Assembly: GCF_004027225.2 (NCBI RefSeq)
Contig: NC_044301.2
Span: 21,380,668-21,444,667 of the forward strand
Source of the DNA: Strigops habroptila
Lineage: Eukaryota; Chordata; Aves; Psittaciformes; Psittacidae
Direction: 5' to 3'
DNA length: 64,000 nucleotides
Below the pieces are notes generated by a model. The model worked only from the letters and a program-made list of their open reading frames with translations, was not told where the DNA came from and did not search any database. The translations under genes and the position numbers were made by a program. Below are positions 11,985 through 23,626 of the stretch, piece after piece (positions within the stretch are counted from its first letter, which is position 1; every line of letters starts with the position of its first letter).

Positions 11985-12600
11985 TGTAGGCTTAAATTGT
12001 AGGTTTAAACTAACAATGGTGTGTGCGTCTTTAAACTAACAGTAGAATACAGCAAACTGTTCTAACTTGCCAACACATAGAGAGAAAGGAATGTTTGGCT
12101 GACAGGGGAAGGAACATCAGGGGACTGATAACAACTAAGGAGACAGTAAATAAGACCAAGGATGCCAGCCTTCAAGATAGCAGAGTGGCGCTCAACATGG
12201 TGCAAGACTGGAACAGAACAGAAGCAAGGACATAGCAACTGCTAACTCAGCACTAGGACCTTGCGAGCATGCACAGGCACTGAGGTCATTCAGTAAACAC
12301 AGTGAGGAAGACTGTCAGTGACCACCAGAGACCCCCACTCAGCAAGAAAGCGCATGTGTAATTGGCATGCAAATATTATAATTAGTTCCCGAGAATCTCA
12401 TGAATATGTAAACAATTTCCTGGAAAAGCTGTAAATATGCATGAGTATGCTAAATATATAGCTGCTGTTGGCAAGTAACGGGTGCGCTCACCTTTACGAA
12501 ACAATTTGCGTGTGAGCCCAGCGCTGCAATAAAGAATGCTGCTTTCTAAAACTCCAAATTGAGTCTTAGAGAGTTTCTCCAAACGACTTTTGCGGTAACA
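11985..12600 (+). mobile_element. 5' LTR of gammaretrovirus-like ERV
   Basis: The right end is clear: ...TTTTGCGGTAACA at 12600, followed within 3 bp by a primer-binding site. A TATA-like TAAATATATAG lies near 12450 and an AATAAAG polyadenylation signal at 12527-12533. The left end is uncertain; the first plausible TGT is near 11985. It lies about 60 bp after CYB5B exon 4, so the provirus sits in the next CYB5B intron or in the 3' flank. Confidence 0.75.
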
Positions 12601-12603
12601 ATT

Positions 12604-12621
12604 TGGCACCCGAACAGGGAC
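12604..12621 (+). other. Primer-binding site, tRNA-Lys type
   Basis: TGGCACCCGAACAGGGAC lies 3 bp after the LTR end. It differs from the widely used tRNA-Lys3 primer site (TGGCGCCCGAACAGGGAC) by one G-to-A change. Confidence 0.85.
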
Positions 12622-13290
12622 CCTCTGCTGTGTTTCCTGCGGATCCGGGAAGTCTCTGGGACCTTCATGCTGGCGTCGGGGAATTTCCCTGAAAGGAACC
12701 ACAGATCCCCAGACTGACTCAGGACCTCAGTAAGATCCCTGATTTTATTTCTTTAAAAAGGCATTCTTTCTGGTCCCTTTCCACATAAGGCGCAGGGGAC
12801 ACCCTGCGCAGTGGGTAAAGGTAGTCTGGTTCTGGTTCTGGTTGTCCGGACTCTGGTATCTGGGTGGAGGTCAGGACCACTGCCTCTGACTCTGGTAAAA
12901 TACTGTAATCAGTAGTGGCTGTTGTACAAACTGGATTTTGGGGAAAAGTGGCCTGTGAACAGCACGATTAATTATAATACTTTGTAAGTAAGTCTTTGTT
13001 ACAATTGATGTTATTCTTGAGACGAGAAGGAAAGTGGGATGAAGTAGCTTATGCGGATATGTTTTTCACTTTGAGAAATCATCAGGAATGGCAAAAGGAT
13101 TGTAGTTTTAATCTTGCACCCCAGGACCTGTTAGTATTGTCCTTGGAGAAAGATAGTAAAATTCGCTTAAACGCTGTTGGTCTTTGTGAAGCTGTTGCGT
13201 GAAAGGGTAAAATAATTTGGCAGAAAATAACCCCCCTTGCTTTCCAGCTGGTCCTCAGATATTAGAGGGGCTGGGTGCGGCTAGGCTTAG
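12622..13290 (+). pseudogene. ERV leader and gag matrix remnant
   Basis: The leader runs from the primer site to about 12995. The frame at 12996-13202 then includes YADMFFTLRNHQEWQKDC. A near-identical peptide (YADMFFTLRNQQEWQKEC) occurs at about the same distance behind the second, unrelated-looking LTR at 26012-26396. I take it as the gag matrix (MA) region. The frame ends at a stop at 13200, and a further LTR interrupts gag from about 13295. Confidence 0.6.
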
Positions 13291-13294
13291 ATTC

Positions 13295-14235
13295 TGAGTG
13301 ATGCCCAATTTGCCGCTATCAGTCCGGTCGCATTCAATATATTGAATAATCACGATTCCGGATGCACTAATAGTGCACTGCATCTTCAGTCTAATCATGC
13401 TCACGAACTAGCACGGCCACACTGAGGGAGCTGGTTGCGTTCAATGAGAGATTTACGATTAGCTACTTAAACAGTGCAGTTTATTAAAGCAACAGATACA
13501 GGTTCTTGTGGATTGCTGGTGATAAATACACTGTCTGCAAAAGCACGTGCAAATAATAAGGTATACAACCACGCGACAAAGTTATGAATAATACAGCCTG
13601 GCTTTAAAGTATAAAAGTAAAAAGTAACTCTATATAGAGATTCCTAATTTTCCCGGGGAAGCACTGGATACAGTGCAAGTCTTACCCAAAGGCGTCCCTA
13701 TGGGGGGGAAGAAAGGTCCAGCCCGTCGACCGGTCCCAGGAGTCGAGAGTAGTCAGCTGATGGGGTCTTCCTCAGCTCGTCCACGATGATGTCTTCCCTA
13801 AAGCCCCCCACTTTTTGGGTCATTTTTATAGTATTTTTCACTTTCAAGGTGGAGCTTGAGTGACTCTAGTCATACATACCTTTATTGTTATTGGTGTAAA
13901 TTTTCCTCGCTTCGCTTTTAAAGGTATATGCCACAAAAAATTCAAAGAGCATGCTCAAAGAGGGGTGGTCTCACTTTGGAGGTGGGTAGCATTGGAGGTG
14001 GAGGTGTGTTTTCGTATTAAAATGCATTATAATGAAGCAAAGTTCACACAAAGGACAGCATTTTGTCAAAAGATGACAGACCATTGGCTCAGGGCATCAA
14101 GTATGCAGCTTATCAGTTTTAAGTACCACCTAGTTCCCATCTCTGCTGGTGTTATGACAGAGTTTGGCTGCAGAATCTCCACTCTGCTCCATCCTCCGTC
14201 AAGGAATGTTGTCACGGGAACCGCTGTGGAGTGAA
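13295..14235 (-). mobile_element. Solo LTR nested in the gammaretrovirus-like gag
   Basis: On the minus strand this stretch has an LTR layout: a TATA-like ACTATAAAAATG near 13830, a GC-rich R/U5-like part with a run of eight C at about 13700-13707, and a TTTAATAAACTGC polyadenylation signal near 13475-13487. It ends ...GCATCACTCA at 13295. It separates the matrix remnant from the capsid remnant of the surrounding + strand gag. The right boundary is approximate and I could not find the target duplication, so length and family are uncertain. Confidence 0.6.
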
Positions 14236-14399
14236 TTCCTGGCATACCACGTGCAGCTGCATCTTACCCTGAAAGTCCGTTTTTCCTTTATGTGTGAGCA
14301 ATGCTACATTTTTAAATATAAGTTTAATTTCTAAATCATATTCAGTAATTATCCCACAGAAGCACAGGACAGTTATACACTAAACATCTGAGGAATGCG

Positions 14400-15192
14400 G
14401 AGGAGGATTTGGATTTGATGGTAGCTCCCCAGAGAAGGGGTATTGTGAATAACAGGGCCGAAGGTGCTGGCAATGAGAATCAAGCACAAGCACAGGCACA
14501 GGCACTGGAGATGTTAAAGGGAGCTGAAGGATTTTGCTCTACAGCAGGGCAAACTAGGGGAAAACAAGGGGAAACTGTGATTGTGCCTTTAAGACAAGCT
14601 GTGGGCAATGATGGTCCAGTCATGATAAAGATTCCCTTTACCAGTATAGATTTGAATATTTGGAAACAAGTGGCTGGTAATTATGCATCATGCTTTTGAG
14701 AGTGTTGACAGGGATATGATTATTCATATGGCTCGGACCGCAGTAGAGCAACAAATAATGGCAGGCACATTGGCAGGTACAGTGAATCTTCACGTACCCA
14801 TCGCTGATCCTAACTGGGACCCTAATCGGGACCAGGACAGGCAGGCTTTGAAACAGTATCAGAGGTGGATTTTATTCGGTATTAAGAATGCGGTCCCCAA
14901 GGCAGTGAACTGGTCTAAGCTATACGAAATAAAGCAAGATATAAATGAATCACATTCTGGATTCATGGAAAGATTAAAAGAGGCAATGCATAAATATACT
15001 ACTATTGATCCTGAATCAGAGGAAGGAAGGAGAGAATTAGTCCATTTAATAAAAGGTCAATCCATGGAAGATATAAGGAAAAAGGTACAAAAGCTTAAGG
15101 GGGAGAACCAATATGATTTGGGAAAAATAATGGATGTGGCCTGGGAGACCTATCACAATCGGACCACCATTGCTCTGGTGCAAATTCCCTGA
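14400..15192 (+). pseudogene. Gammaretrovirus-like gag capsid (broken)
   Basis: Two frames that overlap around 14690. The first (14409-14699) ends near PVMIKIPFTSIDLNIWKQVA, the typical start of a gammaretroviral capsid N-terminal domain. The second (14683-15192) carries a capsid C-terminal region with NESHSGFMERLKEAMHKYT, which matches the major homology region and surroundings of gammaretroviral capsids. A frameshift lies between them. The frame is lost at 15190 and followed by AT-rich repeat and a CR1 insertion. The Gag product would assemble virus cores; this copy is dead. Confidence 0.85.
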
Positions 15193-15233
15193 AATGGTTC
15201 AAATTGTGGTGGGAAGGGGTTTGAGTCCCAGAT

Positions 15234-15292
15234 TATTAATATATATTATTAATATAATTATTAATATGATTATTAATATAATACTATATTGT
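15234..15292 (+). repeat. (TATTAA)n-like simple repeat
   Basis: AT-rich run of ATTAATATA-type units directly after the capsid remnant. Probably a microsatellite that expanded in the decaying provirus. Confidence 0.8.
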
Positions 15293-15410
15293 GTATTGTG
15301 GATTATAGTGTGTTGGGTTTCAACTAGGAATCTGTTATTGTATATGTGGGGGAATAAGATAAGCTCCAGGGTAAAATTGGAATGTTTAGAAAAAAAAAGA
15401 AAAATTGTTA

Positions 15411-15583
15411 GAATCATAGAATAGTTAGGGTTGGAAAGGACCTTAAGATCATCTACTTCCAACCCCCCTGCCATGGGCAGGGACACCTCACACTAAACCA
15501 TGTCGCCCAAGGCTCTGTCCAACCTGGCCTTGAACACTGCCAGGGATGGAGCATTCACAACTTCCTTGGGCAACCCGGAAAGG
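15411..15583 (-). mobile_element. CR1 LINE 3' fragment
   Basis: Reads on the minus strand towards the CR1 3' end: ...GGTCCTTTCCAACCCTAACT..., then ATTCTATGATTCT at about 15411-15422. 5'-truncated at about 15583. It interrupts the ERV between capsid and nucleocapsid. Confidence 0.88.
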
Positions 15584-16070
15584 GGGGAGCAGCCCAGGAG
15601 GAAAGGGCCAGAAAGAAAGATTACATGGACAGGTTTGTGAACAGACTCCACGGGTTGCACTGGAAGAGAGAATGCCCTCAGAATCAAAATAAACACCAGA
15701 GATTTAGTGGAATGTCAGGACAGGCAGAGAAAATGCTTACTTTAGATGAGGGCTGAGGAGGACTGGGGGAAGATTCGAAACCCTCCCCAACAGACCCCCT
15801 AGTTACAGTTAGGTTGGGGAATGATAAGGTAAAATTTCTTGTAGAAACAGAAGCTACTTATTCTGTTATAAATACTTGTAAAGGGCAATTAAGCAAACAA
15901 AGAGCTTCAGGCATTGGTGCCACAGGGTGGATAGGAACCTGGCCTTTCTTTCAACCTTTAAATTTTAAAATTGGCAAACAGATGTTGACCCATCAATTTC
16001 TTTACATGCCTGAGTGCCCCGTGCTTTTATCGGGTAGAGATATACTGAGTAAATTACATGCATAAATTAG
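15584..16070 (+). pseudogene. ERV nucleocapsid remnant and retroviral protease
   Basis: 15584-15760 keeps a nucleocapsid-like tail with HWKRECPQ, part of a CCHC zinc knuckle. The frame at 15814-16065 is the protease: the active-site motif, normally Asp-Thr-Gly, reads VETEATYSVI, so the catalytic Asp is Glu and the Gly is Glu. The C-terminal PVLLSGRDILSKL matches the usual gammaretroviral protease end (leucine-rich, GRDxL). The enzyme would be inactive. Confidence 0.78.
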
Positions 16071-17110
16071 GTTTAAAGAAAGAAAATTCAGATACATATT
16101 CCTGATGAAAAGGCTGTGGAGGCCCAAGTTTTTATGTTACAGAAACCAGCCACTAAGCTGGATATACCAGAGGAAGTGGAGAATACACCCCGCAAGTATG
16201 GGCTGCTGGAGCACCGGGACGACCACAAAATGCAGAAGCAGTAACTATTCATCTGAGACCAATCTTCAGACTGGTAAGACAGAAACAATATCCTATAAAA
16301 CCAGAAGCAAGAAAAGGACTAGAGCCTCTAATAGAAAATTTTATTGAATACTTTGGGACAAAAATGGACCGTATTTGTACTTCACATGGTAACAACCATT
16401 CTGGAACAGAAAAGCAGTCATTGTCTTTCCCCAAGCAGGCTGTTAAAATATCAGGCTGTGCTTTTAGAACAAGAGGACATAGAACTGAAAGTAACTAACC
16501 TTTTGAACCCAGCAGTGGTTTTGACAACTGACCCAGAAGCAGGAGAGCTGACTCACGACTGTTTACAGACTATTGAGCAGGTGTATTCCAGTCATACCGA
16601 CCTGCAAGATACATCCCTGAAGGATGTGGACTACGAACTGTTTGTGGATGGTAGCAGCTCTATGAAAATGGAAACTGGAAAGCAGGATACCCTGTGGTAA
16701 CCAAACATAGTAGAGGCTAAAGCCCTGCACACCCCACCCCCCCCCAACACATCAGCACAGAAAGCCAAGCTGATGGTGCTACCGAGAGTTCTGGAATTGT
16801 CAGAAAGTCAAAATTTGCTTTTAAGGCACATCGATTTGATAACACTCCAGTGAATATTGGTAATTGTGTTGCTGACAAAGAAGCCGAAGCCAAAGAAGCT
16901 ACGGGTGGGGACCTTTTATTAATATTGCCTCATAAGTATCAGTGCTTGGATAATGAAGTTCCAAGTTATCAAACAGAGGATGAGAAATTAGCCAAGAACA
17001 ATGATGAAGGATGGTGGGTTACACCAAACAGGCAAGTAATAATTGCCCAGCCTCTTATGAGAAGAAAACCACCAGGCAACTCATGGGGGAACAGAACCAA
17101 TGACTGAGGC
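16071..17110 (+). pseudogene. ERV reverse transcriptase / RNase H remnants
   Basis: 16078-16347 keeps only the start of reverse transcriptase (KQYPIKPEARKGLEPLIENF), with several frameshifts. The catalytic palm is missing: the sequence jumps at about 16345-16430 to the connection/RNase H part, where DYELFVDGSSSM (about 16627-16662) is the RNase H entry motif. 16850-17107 is the end of RNase H and the beginning of integrase (NCVADKEAEAKEAT). A large internal deletion makes this pol non-functional. Confidence 0.78.
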
Positions 17111-17690
17111 TTTAAAGCTCCAAGTTCTGAGTATGCAAATGGCTAGAATTATACAAGTGTTATAAAGAAGTGTGAACCTTGTTTATCATGCTAAGAGACC
17201 CCCACCTGGAACAACAAAGGCAATTGTCCAGGAGACTATTGGCAAGCGGACTTTATAGAATTGCCACAGCATAACAGGCTCAGGTGTATATCTATTGGTA
17301 CTAATAGATATGTTTTCTGGTTGGCCGGAGGCTTTCCCTTGTCACACCAATATGGCTCGTGAAGTAGTAAAACATTTATTGAATCAAATAATACCCCGAT
17401 ATGGTGTACCAGCAGGCTTGTCCTCGGACAGAGGTCTGCATTTTGTTACAGAAGTAGTTAGGAAGATGGGAGAGTGTTTGGGAATGAAGTGGGATCTGCA
17501 TACCCTATATAGACCTCAGGCTAGTGGGAAAGTGGAACGTATGAATCAGACACTCAAGTTACAATTAAGTAAAATATGTCAAGAAACTTCTTTAACCTGG
17601 TTACAAGCCCTACCAATTGCTTTGTTTGTTAAGGATACGAATACAGCCAGGAAGGAATCATGTGAGTCCATATGAACTGATGTATGGGTG
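17111..17690 (+). pseudogene. Gammaretrovirus-like integrase core
   Basis: The integrase catalytic core is well kept. The three acidic residues are seen in LIDMFSGWPEAF, LSSDRGLHF and GKVERMNQTLK. The downstream SPYELMYGWPYQLPF (in the next frame, about 17663-17710) is the characteristic gammaretroviral integrase C-terminal motif region. The frame breaks near 17630-17670. Confidence 0.85.
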
Positions 17691-18265
17691 GCCTTACCAA
17701 CTGCCTTTTGTTCCTGGTGATATGTCTTTGCAGGGAAAACAGGATCCCAGACAATACCTGCTGGCACTGGGTAAAACTCTTAGCTCTGGTAATATCTTGG
17801 TAGGACATTACCCAAACTGTAGCTGGACAATGCAACTCCAGATTAAGGGACCCCAAACTGGCTATTGGCTGGCTATTTCCCAGAAGGGAAAGGGTGGTAT
17901 TGATTGTGTAATAATACTGCTAGAAAGGCCATTTCCCCAGGATGGACTGGAACATGTACGCTGGGTGTTGTACTCCCGGATGCTATACGGGCATTACAGA
18001 TTGAGGTATCCAGCCTACCCCAGGTAACATTGCAGAACCGTATGGCTCTTGGCACATACATAGACCAGAATGGCAGAATATCCACAGATCTAGCAGAAAT
18101 CTGGAAGCAAAGATCTTACATCAGGTCATTAGAGATGATACTTCCTGGGGATTTGAAGAATTATGGCCTGGACTTACTTCTTGGCTACCAAATTGGATAT
18201 GGTTAAAAAAACTTGTTTGTGATCATTATGGTAATAATTTGTGTCTGTATCCTAGCATGTATCAT
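17691..18265 (+). pseudogene. ERV env remnant (mostly transmembrane subunit)
   Basis: Short frames keep the end of an envelope gene. The last part, about 18135-18265, reads in shifted frames SWGFEELWPGLTSWLPNWIW and then a hydrophobic anchor (about 18205-18265). Most of the surface subunit is missing. At 18266 the sequence changes abruptly to an ERVL-type LTR, and no 3' LTR of this provirus follows. Confidence 0.6.
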
Positions 18266-18384
18266 TGTCCTGGGTTCAGCTGTAGCAGTTATTTTTCTCC
18301 TTCTTAGTAGCTGGTGCAGTGCTGTGTTTTCAACTTTAGTCTGAGAACAATGCTGATAACACACCGATGTTTTGTTGTTGCTAA
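18266..18384 (+). mobile_element. Truncated ERVL-type LTR fragment
   Basis: First 119 bp of the family LTR, beginning TGTCCTGGGTTCAGCTGTAG. It ends after GTTGTTGCTAAG. It is fused directly to the env anchor of the gammaretrovirus-like element. Confidence 0.85.
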
Positions 18385-21317
18385 GACACATACCCCTGGT
18401 GTCTTTTTCAGGGACACACCCAACAGAAATTACTATAAAACAAGTTTCCTGCCAACATCAGTGGCTCTAATGAGTCAGGAACCAGTAATCTGGGAATAGG
18501 GGAACTGTTGACAGAGCCTAATTATTTTCTGACAGTCTTTCTAACACAGTTAGAAAAATAAAACACCTACATAGACTTTGAAATTGGAAATGGGGTTAGC
18601 AGCACTACACATGCACCTGCTAATTTATCCCCATGATCCTGGTTTAGGCTCCTTCCCCTTCACACCTTAATTACACAGAACACATAACTTTTAATGGGAA
18701 GTCTTCTGTTTTAGTGTCTGGCAGTTAATTTGTTATGACTTTTGTGTATTTTAGTTACATTTATTCCATATATTATAACTGCAAAAAGCATTGCCACATT
18801 TCAGAGACATGTGAGTGAGAACAGACTTGTTGAGGTGTTGTCTTAGCTGTGTCCCTGGCCACATGCTGCTGCTCCTCAGTTCATTCATGCTTTGGGAATC
18901 AGCAGTTCTCAGACTCCAAAGGCAGAATCCCAAGCAGAGCCCATCTTCTTCTAAATTTCTGCATGGGAAAAACCCATGATAGCTGCATACCACCCCCAGC
19001 TGCAATCCCTCCAGCTCCTAAACAGGGTGCAGATTTCCTTTACTGTGTTATTTCAACTTCCACTGTTCGTGTAACTTCCACAGTTTGGATCCTGCTCACT
19101 GTTTCCACCACAGGCACCGGTTGGAGTTTGCCCTTTCAGGACATTAAAAGTTTTGCCCAACAGCCAAACTGACATTTGAAAAGGATCTACAGAGCTCGTA
19201 TAAAAAATCCCCCATCAAACCTGCCTGGACCTGGCATTGAAACTGGATGTTTATCAAATGCAAAAGGCACAAATGTTCAAAAATCATAAAAGTAAAGAAA
19301 AATTCATAAGCGGCTCAGTGTTCATTCATCTACAACCTCCTTTAGCATATAATAAACCTCTCCAGCTTACAGTTTTATTTGTGATCAAGTCCTAGAGCCC
19401 AGCACCAACCAAAGGGTTGGAGGACTCAGTCCCACACTGACTTTTGAGGTTTGGTACCAAAGAGCTGTGCTGTGCCACCCTCGCAAGCAGCTGGTATGAA
19501 TCCCTCCTACACTGTCCCTTAATTTTCCTGGACAGGGAATACAAGCCAGGTTTCATTTGCTGTCAACACAGCGCATCAATACAGAGGGATATGAAGTGTG
19601 TGACCTGGGGCTGGTGAGAACGCCCAGGAGAAAGATTTAATTGAATGTTGTAGTTGCTTTTGTAGCTTAAACCTCACCCAGATCTTAGGCAAGTCAAGGG
19701 AGGTTTTGGAGGCTAAGGTCCTGACTGAGAGTCATTGGCAAAGGTACCCTCTCTCTTTCCTTGCTTTATCAGGTTCAGCCTGTTCACGTGAACATTTTCT
19801 CTGCCTTGGGAAGTGTAAGCAGCTTTTCTTTCCCTGGGTAATTAGTACCAGACCTATCATCACCAGTGACAGTTTGGTGCTGGGCTTCTCCAGGCAGCCC
19901 TAAAGTTCCCCTGTGATTCAGCAAAAGGGTATGTCCACAAGAAGTAAAAACGTAAGTAAAACCAATCCTGTAAGTCCTTACTGCTGCTATCACCAACAAT
20001 TGGAGACAGGACACAATTAATGTGCTACTTCATGGCATCTCCTGGCCAGCACAATCACTGTCATCCGTGCCACAGGATCCTCTGCCATGGGCTCCAGTGG
20101 CTGCCTGCTGCAGTGGCAAGACCCTTCACTGGTGTACCCAGGGTAGGAGCCACTGGAATTTTATTTTTCATGTATTTCCATCATACACCATTCAGGATAA
20201 GCATTTGTCTTAAGGTTTGTCAAAGGCATGGGAGTGGGTCACTCCATAGGCTGGATAGGCAGTTCAGCAGCTCTGCTTAATGCAACATCTTTTACTGCCT
20301 TCAATAAATCTGTGTCCCAGGTCAGTGTGTCAATGCTGGGTACGTGCAATGTCCTGAACACACTCCTGGGCTCTAGCTGGTGAGATCCTTCCATTCGCCC
20401 GCTCGTGCCTCATCTTTTTACTTCTCTGCCCCTTTCAACATATCTTGTAACTCAAGCTGGATTTCAAAACTGTAAGATAAGGAGGTGCAGCCCCACCTTC
20501 CCTGGCAGCACCTCTGCTGTGAGCTCCACATGGTTTTTTCACGTGCTGGGGTCCACAGGAGGAGTTTATGGCTTTAACTGGATTCCAGTAAACCTTGTAC
20601 TTGTTTTGCTGACCTGTCAACAATCAAGTGGCAGCAACTGGTAACAGTTAAATGCAGCCTGTGAGTGCCCTGGGTGATACACAACACTTACTGTGCCCCT
20701 CATCCTCCTCTAAGGACACCCAACATACCCACGTCAGCTGTCCCTCCTCCTTTACAAAGCAGTGTGCTGCCCACCCCGGCTTCCCACAGCCACCAGTGGG
20801 GAGCTGCACTTGTTCTCAGGGTGTCAGCTGCTTTTGGACATGATGCATACCATCTCTTCACCCCTATGGACAGCTCAAATCACACACAGCTTCTCAGCAG
20901 CTACAAGACCATGAAACTGTCCATGAAATGCCTTCAGCTGTAATTCCAGATCTGCCTCACGTTGCTTCCCTTTGCTCCGTTAACAAAAGGATGGTTTTGC
21001 TCTGGTAACGTTTCCAGAAGCAGCCCTCTGAAAGGCTGCTATCTGGATGCTCCCCATCTCTTTTCAGCGAGGGAATTTTTTGCCAAAGTCAGCCACACAG
21101 AATTCGGTAGCAGCACACTGCACTCTGACCGTTGGTAACCACTCCTTGCCATTGCCATAGCTTCAGAAAGCAGACAGCCATGCGGAAATGTTACCTGTCA
21201 GCTGAATGATAGTGATTACAGGAAAACCCTTTGGAAGATTTTTAACTTGGGAGGATACTTGTGCCTGGCTTGAAGCAAATGAACAATTTCCTCAGATGAT
21301 GCTGTCTGTCTGCTCCA
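18385..21317. other. Gene-free stretch, no recognised element
   Basis: 2.9 kb without a gene I can support. Short open frames are unremarkable. I looked here for the CYB5B membrane-anchor exon and 3' UTR and did not find them, but a roughly 30-codon exon could be missed by eye. Confidence 0.45.
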
Positions 21318-21697
21318 CTGGAGAAAAGAAGGCTCTGGGGAGACCTTAGAGCAGCTTCCAGTGCCTAAAGGGGCTGACAAGAAACCTGGAGAGGGACTTT
21401 TGACAAGAGCCTGTAGGCACAGGACAAGGGGGAATGGCTTTAAATTGACCAGGGGGAGATTGAGATTAGACATTAGGAAGAAGTTCTTCCCTGTGAGGGT
21501 GGTGAGGCACTGGCACGAGTTGCTCAGAGAAGCTGTGGCTGCCCCATCCCTGGCAGTGTCCAAGGCCAAGTTGGATGGGGCTTGGAGCAACCTGGTCTAG
21601 TGGAAGGTGTCCATGCCCATGGCAGGGGGTTGGAACTAGATGAGCTTTAAGGTCCATTCCAACCCAAACCACTCTGTGATTCTGTGATTCTATGATA
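21318..21697 (+). mobile_element. CR1 LINE 3' fragment
   Basis: End of CR1 ORF2 and 3' UTR in + orientation: the codons for [20 protein letters not shown] at about 21450-21510, then GGTTGGAACTAGATGAGC and a tail of CTGTGATTCTGTGATTCTATGAT. 5'-truncated. Confidence 0.92.
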
Positions 21698-21723
21698 GGG
21701 TAGGGTAGACGGTGACAGAAAGG

Positions 21724-22054
21724 TGAGGAGAGACGACAATGGACCCTACACGATTCAATGTGAATCAAGCAGAAGCCTCTTTATTGTTCCCACGATGCCT
21801 TTATATACAGAGTTTTCTATCTCTACATACGGTCACGCGCCCTTTGATTGGTAAGAGCCCTCTTGCACGAGGCAATCACGCAGCTCGGTAAGTGTCCTTA
21901 TTGGTTCATCTAATTCCTGGTGTTCTTCCCATGTATCCGACTGCAGATGTTTTCTTCCTCTTATCTTCTTCTTGGTATGCGGCTGCATGCTTAGAAGAGG
22001 CCCTCATACAGCTGGCTCATCACATGCCCGCTGTCCTCCAAATACCACCCCACA
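21724..22054 (-). mobile_element. 3' LTR of ALV-like provirus
   Basis: 331 bp. Minus-strand start TGTGGGGTGGTATTTGGAGG, end CGTCTCTCCTCA. TATA-like TATATAAAGG at about 21790-21800, AATAAAGAGG at about 21777-21786. Directly preceded on the minus strand by the purine-rich AGAGAAAAAGGGGGAAT (22055-22071), the polypurine tract. Confidence 0.93.
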
Positions 22055-22063
22055 ATTCCCCCT

Positions 22064-22620
22064 TTTTCTCTTTGAACCAGCCAAACTTTCTTCAAGGAAT
22101 TAGTAATCATGTTAGACACCCCCTTTAAGATCCAGGGAACGATTAACAATACAATCACAATTATACTTAAAGTTACAGTGTCTTGTCTACAAAGATCTAA
22201 AAGCCATCCCGTTATGCCTCAACCCCTTAACCACTTATCTAAACCTGAATTGACCACCGTTAGTTTGTTCGTGTTGTCTTTTATCTCCTTGAGAACTTCA
22301 TGAATTGACGCTGAATGGTCAGACAGATTCATACAGCACATCCCTTCAAAATCCTCAAGCCCATGACCCTGTGCTAAAAGCAAAAATCAATTGCAGCTCT
22401 ATTTTGCAAAACAGCGTGTCTTGTGCTATCTACATCATTAAGCGTTTGTGTAAGTACTTCTGACGTTAAATTTATCTGCTTTGCGGCCCAACACCCTAAC
22501 TCAGTCACGTCTCCTAATGCTTTTGCTGCAGCTACTCCAGGTGCAAACAAGGAGGCAATAACTCAAGACGGCACATCCCAAAATTGTACCTGATCATTAC
22601 AATTGGGCCTCAGTTGTATC
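22064..22620 (-). pseudogene. ALV-like env transmembrane subunit remnant
   Basis: Shifted minus-strand frames carry the ectodomain of an alpharetrovirus-like envelope transmembrane subunit: LQNRAAIDF (about 22385-22412) and, a little further on, GMCCMNLSDH with the paired cysteines of the disulfide motif. A membrane anchor with IIVIVLLIVPWI follows near 22130-22165. Frameshifts and stop codons interrupt it. The receptor-binding surface subunit is not recognisable between integrase and this remnant. Confidence 0.75.
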
Positions 22621-22794
22621 CTTGTTGATAAGTAATATTGACTCTAACTTGAACAGTGTGTCATTTGACACACATCCCTAGAACCATTGTGACTGATAAC
22701 CTTCTACCCCGCGCGTGCTCTAGAACTTCGACAATACCATCTGACCCCACAATACTCGCAAACACACAAACTCCAAGGCTCCCAAGTTCCACAG

Positions 22795-23626
22795 TTATGG
22801 CACAGAGTCCTTAGGTGCTGGGGTGTTTTCGGGTGGGTCATGCAACTTTTCTTGCCATGGCTTTACCCACTTGGCTGGTATCCATCTGGTTCCTGTATCT
22901 GTAACAGCACATGCATATCCTCTTCCCCATGTGATTAACTTAAATGGTCCTTCCCAGGCCCCTGCTATCCCGTTTTTAATCATTACCTTACATTGTCTGC
23001 TCTTAACTTCTTCCAACCCTCCTTGTAGACCAGCCCCGTGTTTTACCATTGGTGGCACCAAGCTATCTTGCGGCAATTGTAAGAAATTTAACACATATAG
23101 GACTTTGTTTAATCTATCTGTTGGTGATATAGCACTTTCTCCCCCTTTTTGTTTTTGAAGCAAACGCTTCAATGTCTGATTCATACGTTTGACCATAGCC
23201 TGACCGGTACGTGAATGGGGCGTACCCGTCACGTGAGTAATGCCCCAGAGCTGGAAAAACGCTTGCGTGGAATGAGGTACATAGCCAAGGCCGTTGTCAG
23301 TTTTGATTTCTCGTGGCACACCAAGGGCCGCTATAGCCGTGTGACGCATGTGATGCTGCACGTTTGCTAGATTCGCCAGTCTGAGCTGTAGCCCAAACTG
23401 CAAGAGAAAAACAACCCAAGCAGACATGCACATATTTTTGTTCACCGAATTCTGGGACATGCGTAACATCCATTTGCCAAATTTCTAAAGGTCCAGTACC
23501 ACGAGGATTGACTCCAGGAGCCAAGCCTCCGGGATACTGTTGACAATCAGGGCACGACTGGACAATGCCTTGGGCATCTGATTCAGACAGCCCGAATTGG
23601 CAGCGCAGTACTTTGGCTGACTGGTG
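22795..23626 (-). pseudogene. ALV-like integrase (broken, catalytic Glu lost)
   Basis: Two minus-strand frames. 23524-23297 holds the end of the zinc-binding domain and the first catalytic Asp (EIWQMDVTHVPEF). 23469-22795 (224 codons) holds the second Asp (REIKTDNGLGYV) and the C-terminal domain with ITWGRGYACAVTDTGTRWIP, matching the alpharetroviral integrase end. A frameshift lies around 23300-23400. The third catalytic residue is changed: the usual AxVER reads AMVKRMNQ, Glu to Lys (AAA for GAA). The product would be inactive. Confidence 0.88.

Noticed and set aside
18849..19172. Part of a CYB5B terminal exon or another gene
   Set aside because: Translation shows no Trp-rich membrane anchor or charged tail, and no acceptor in the expected phase.
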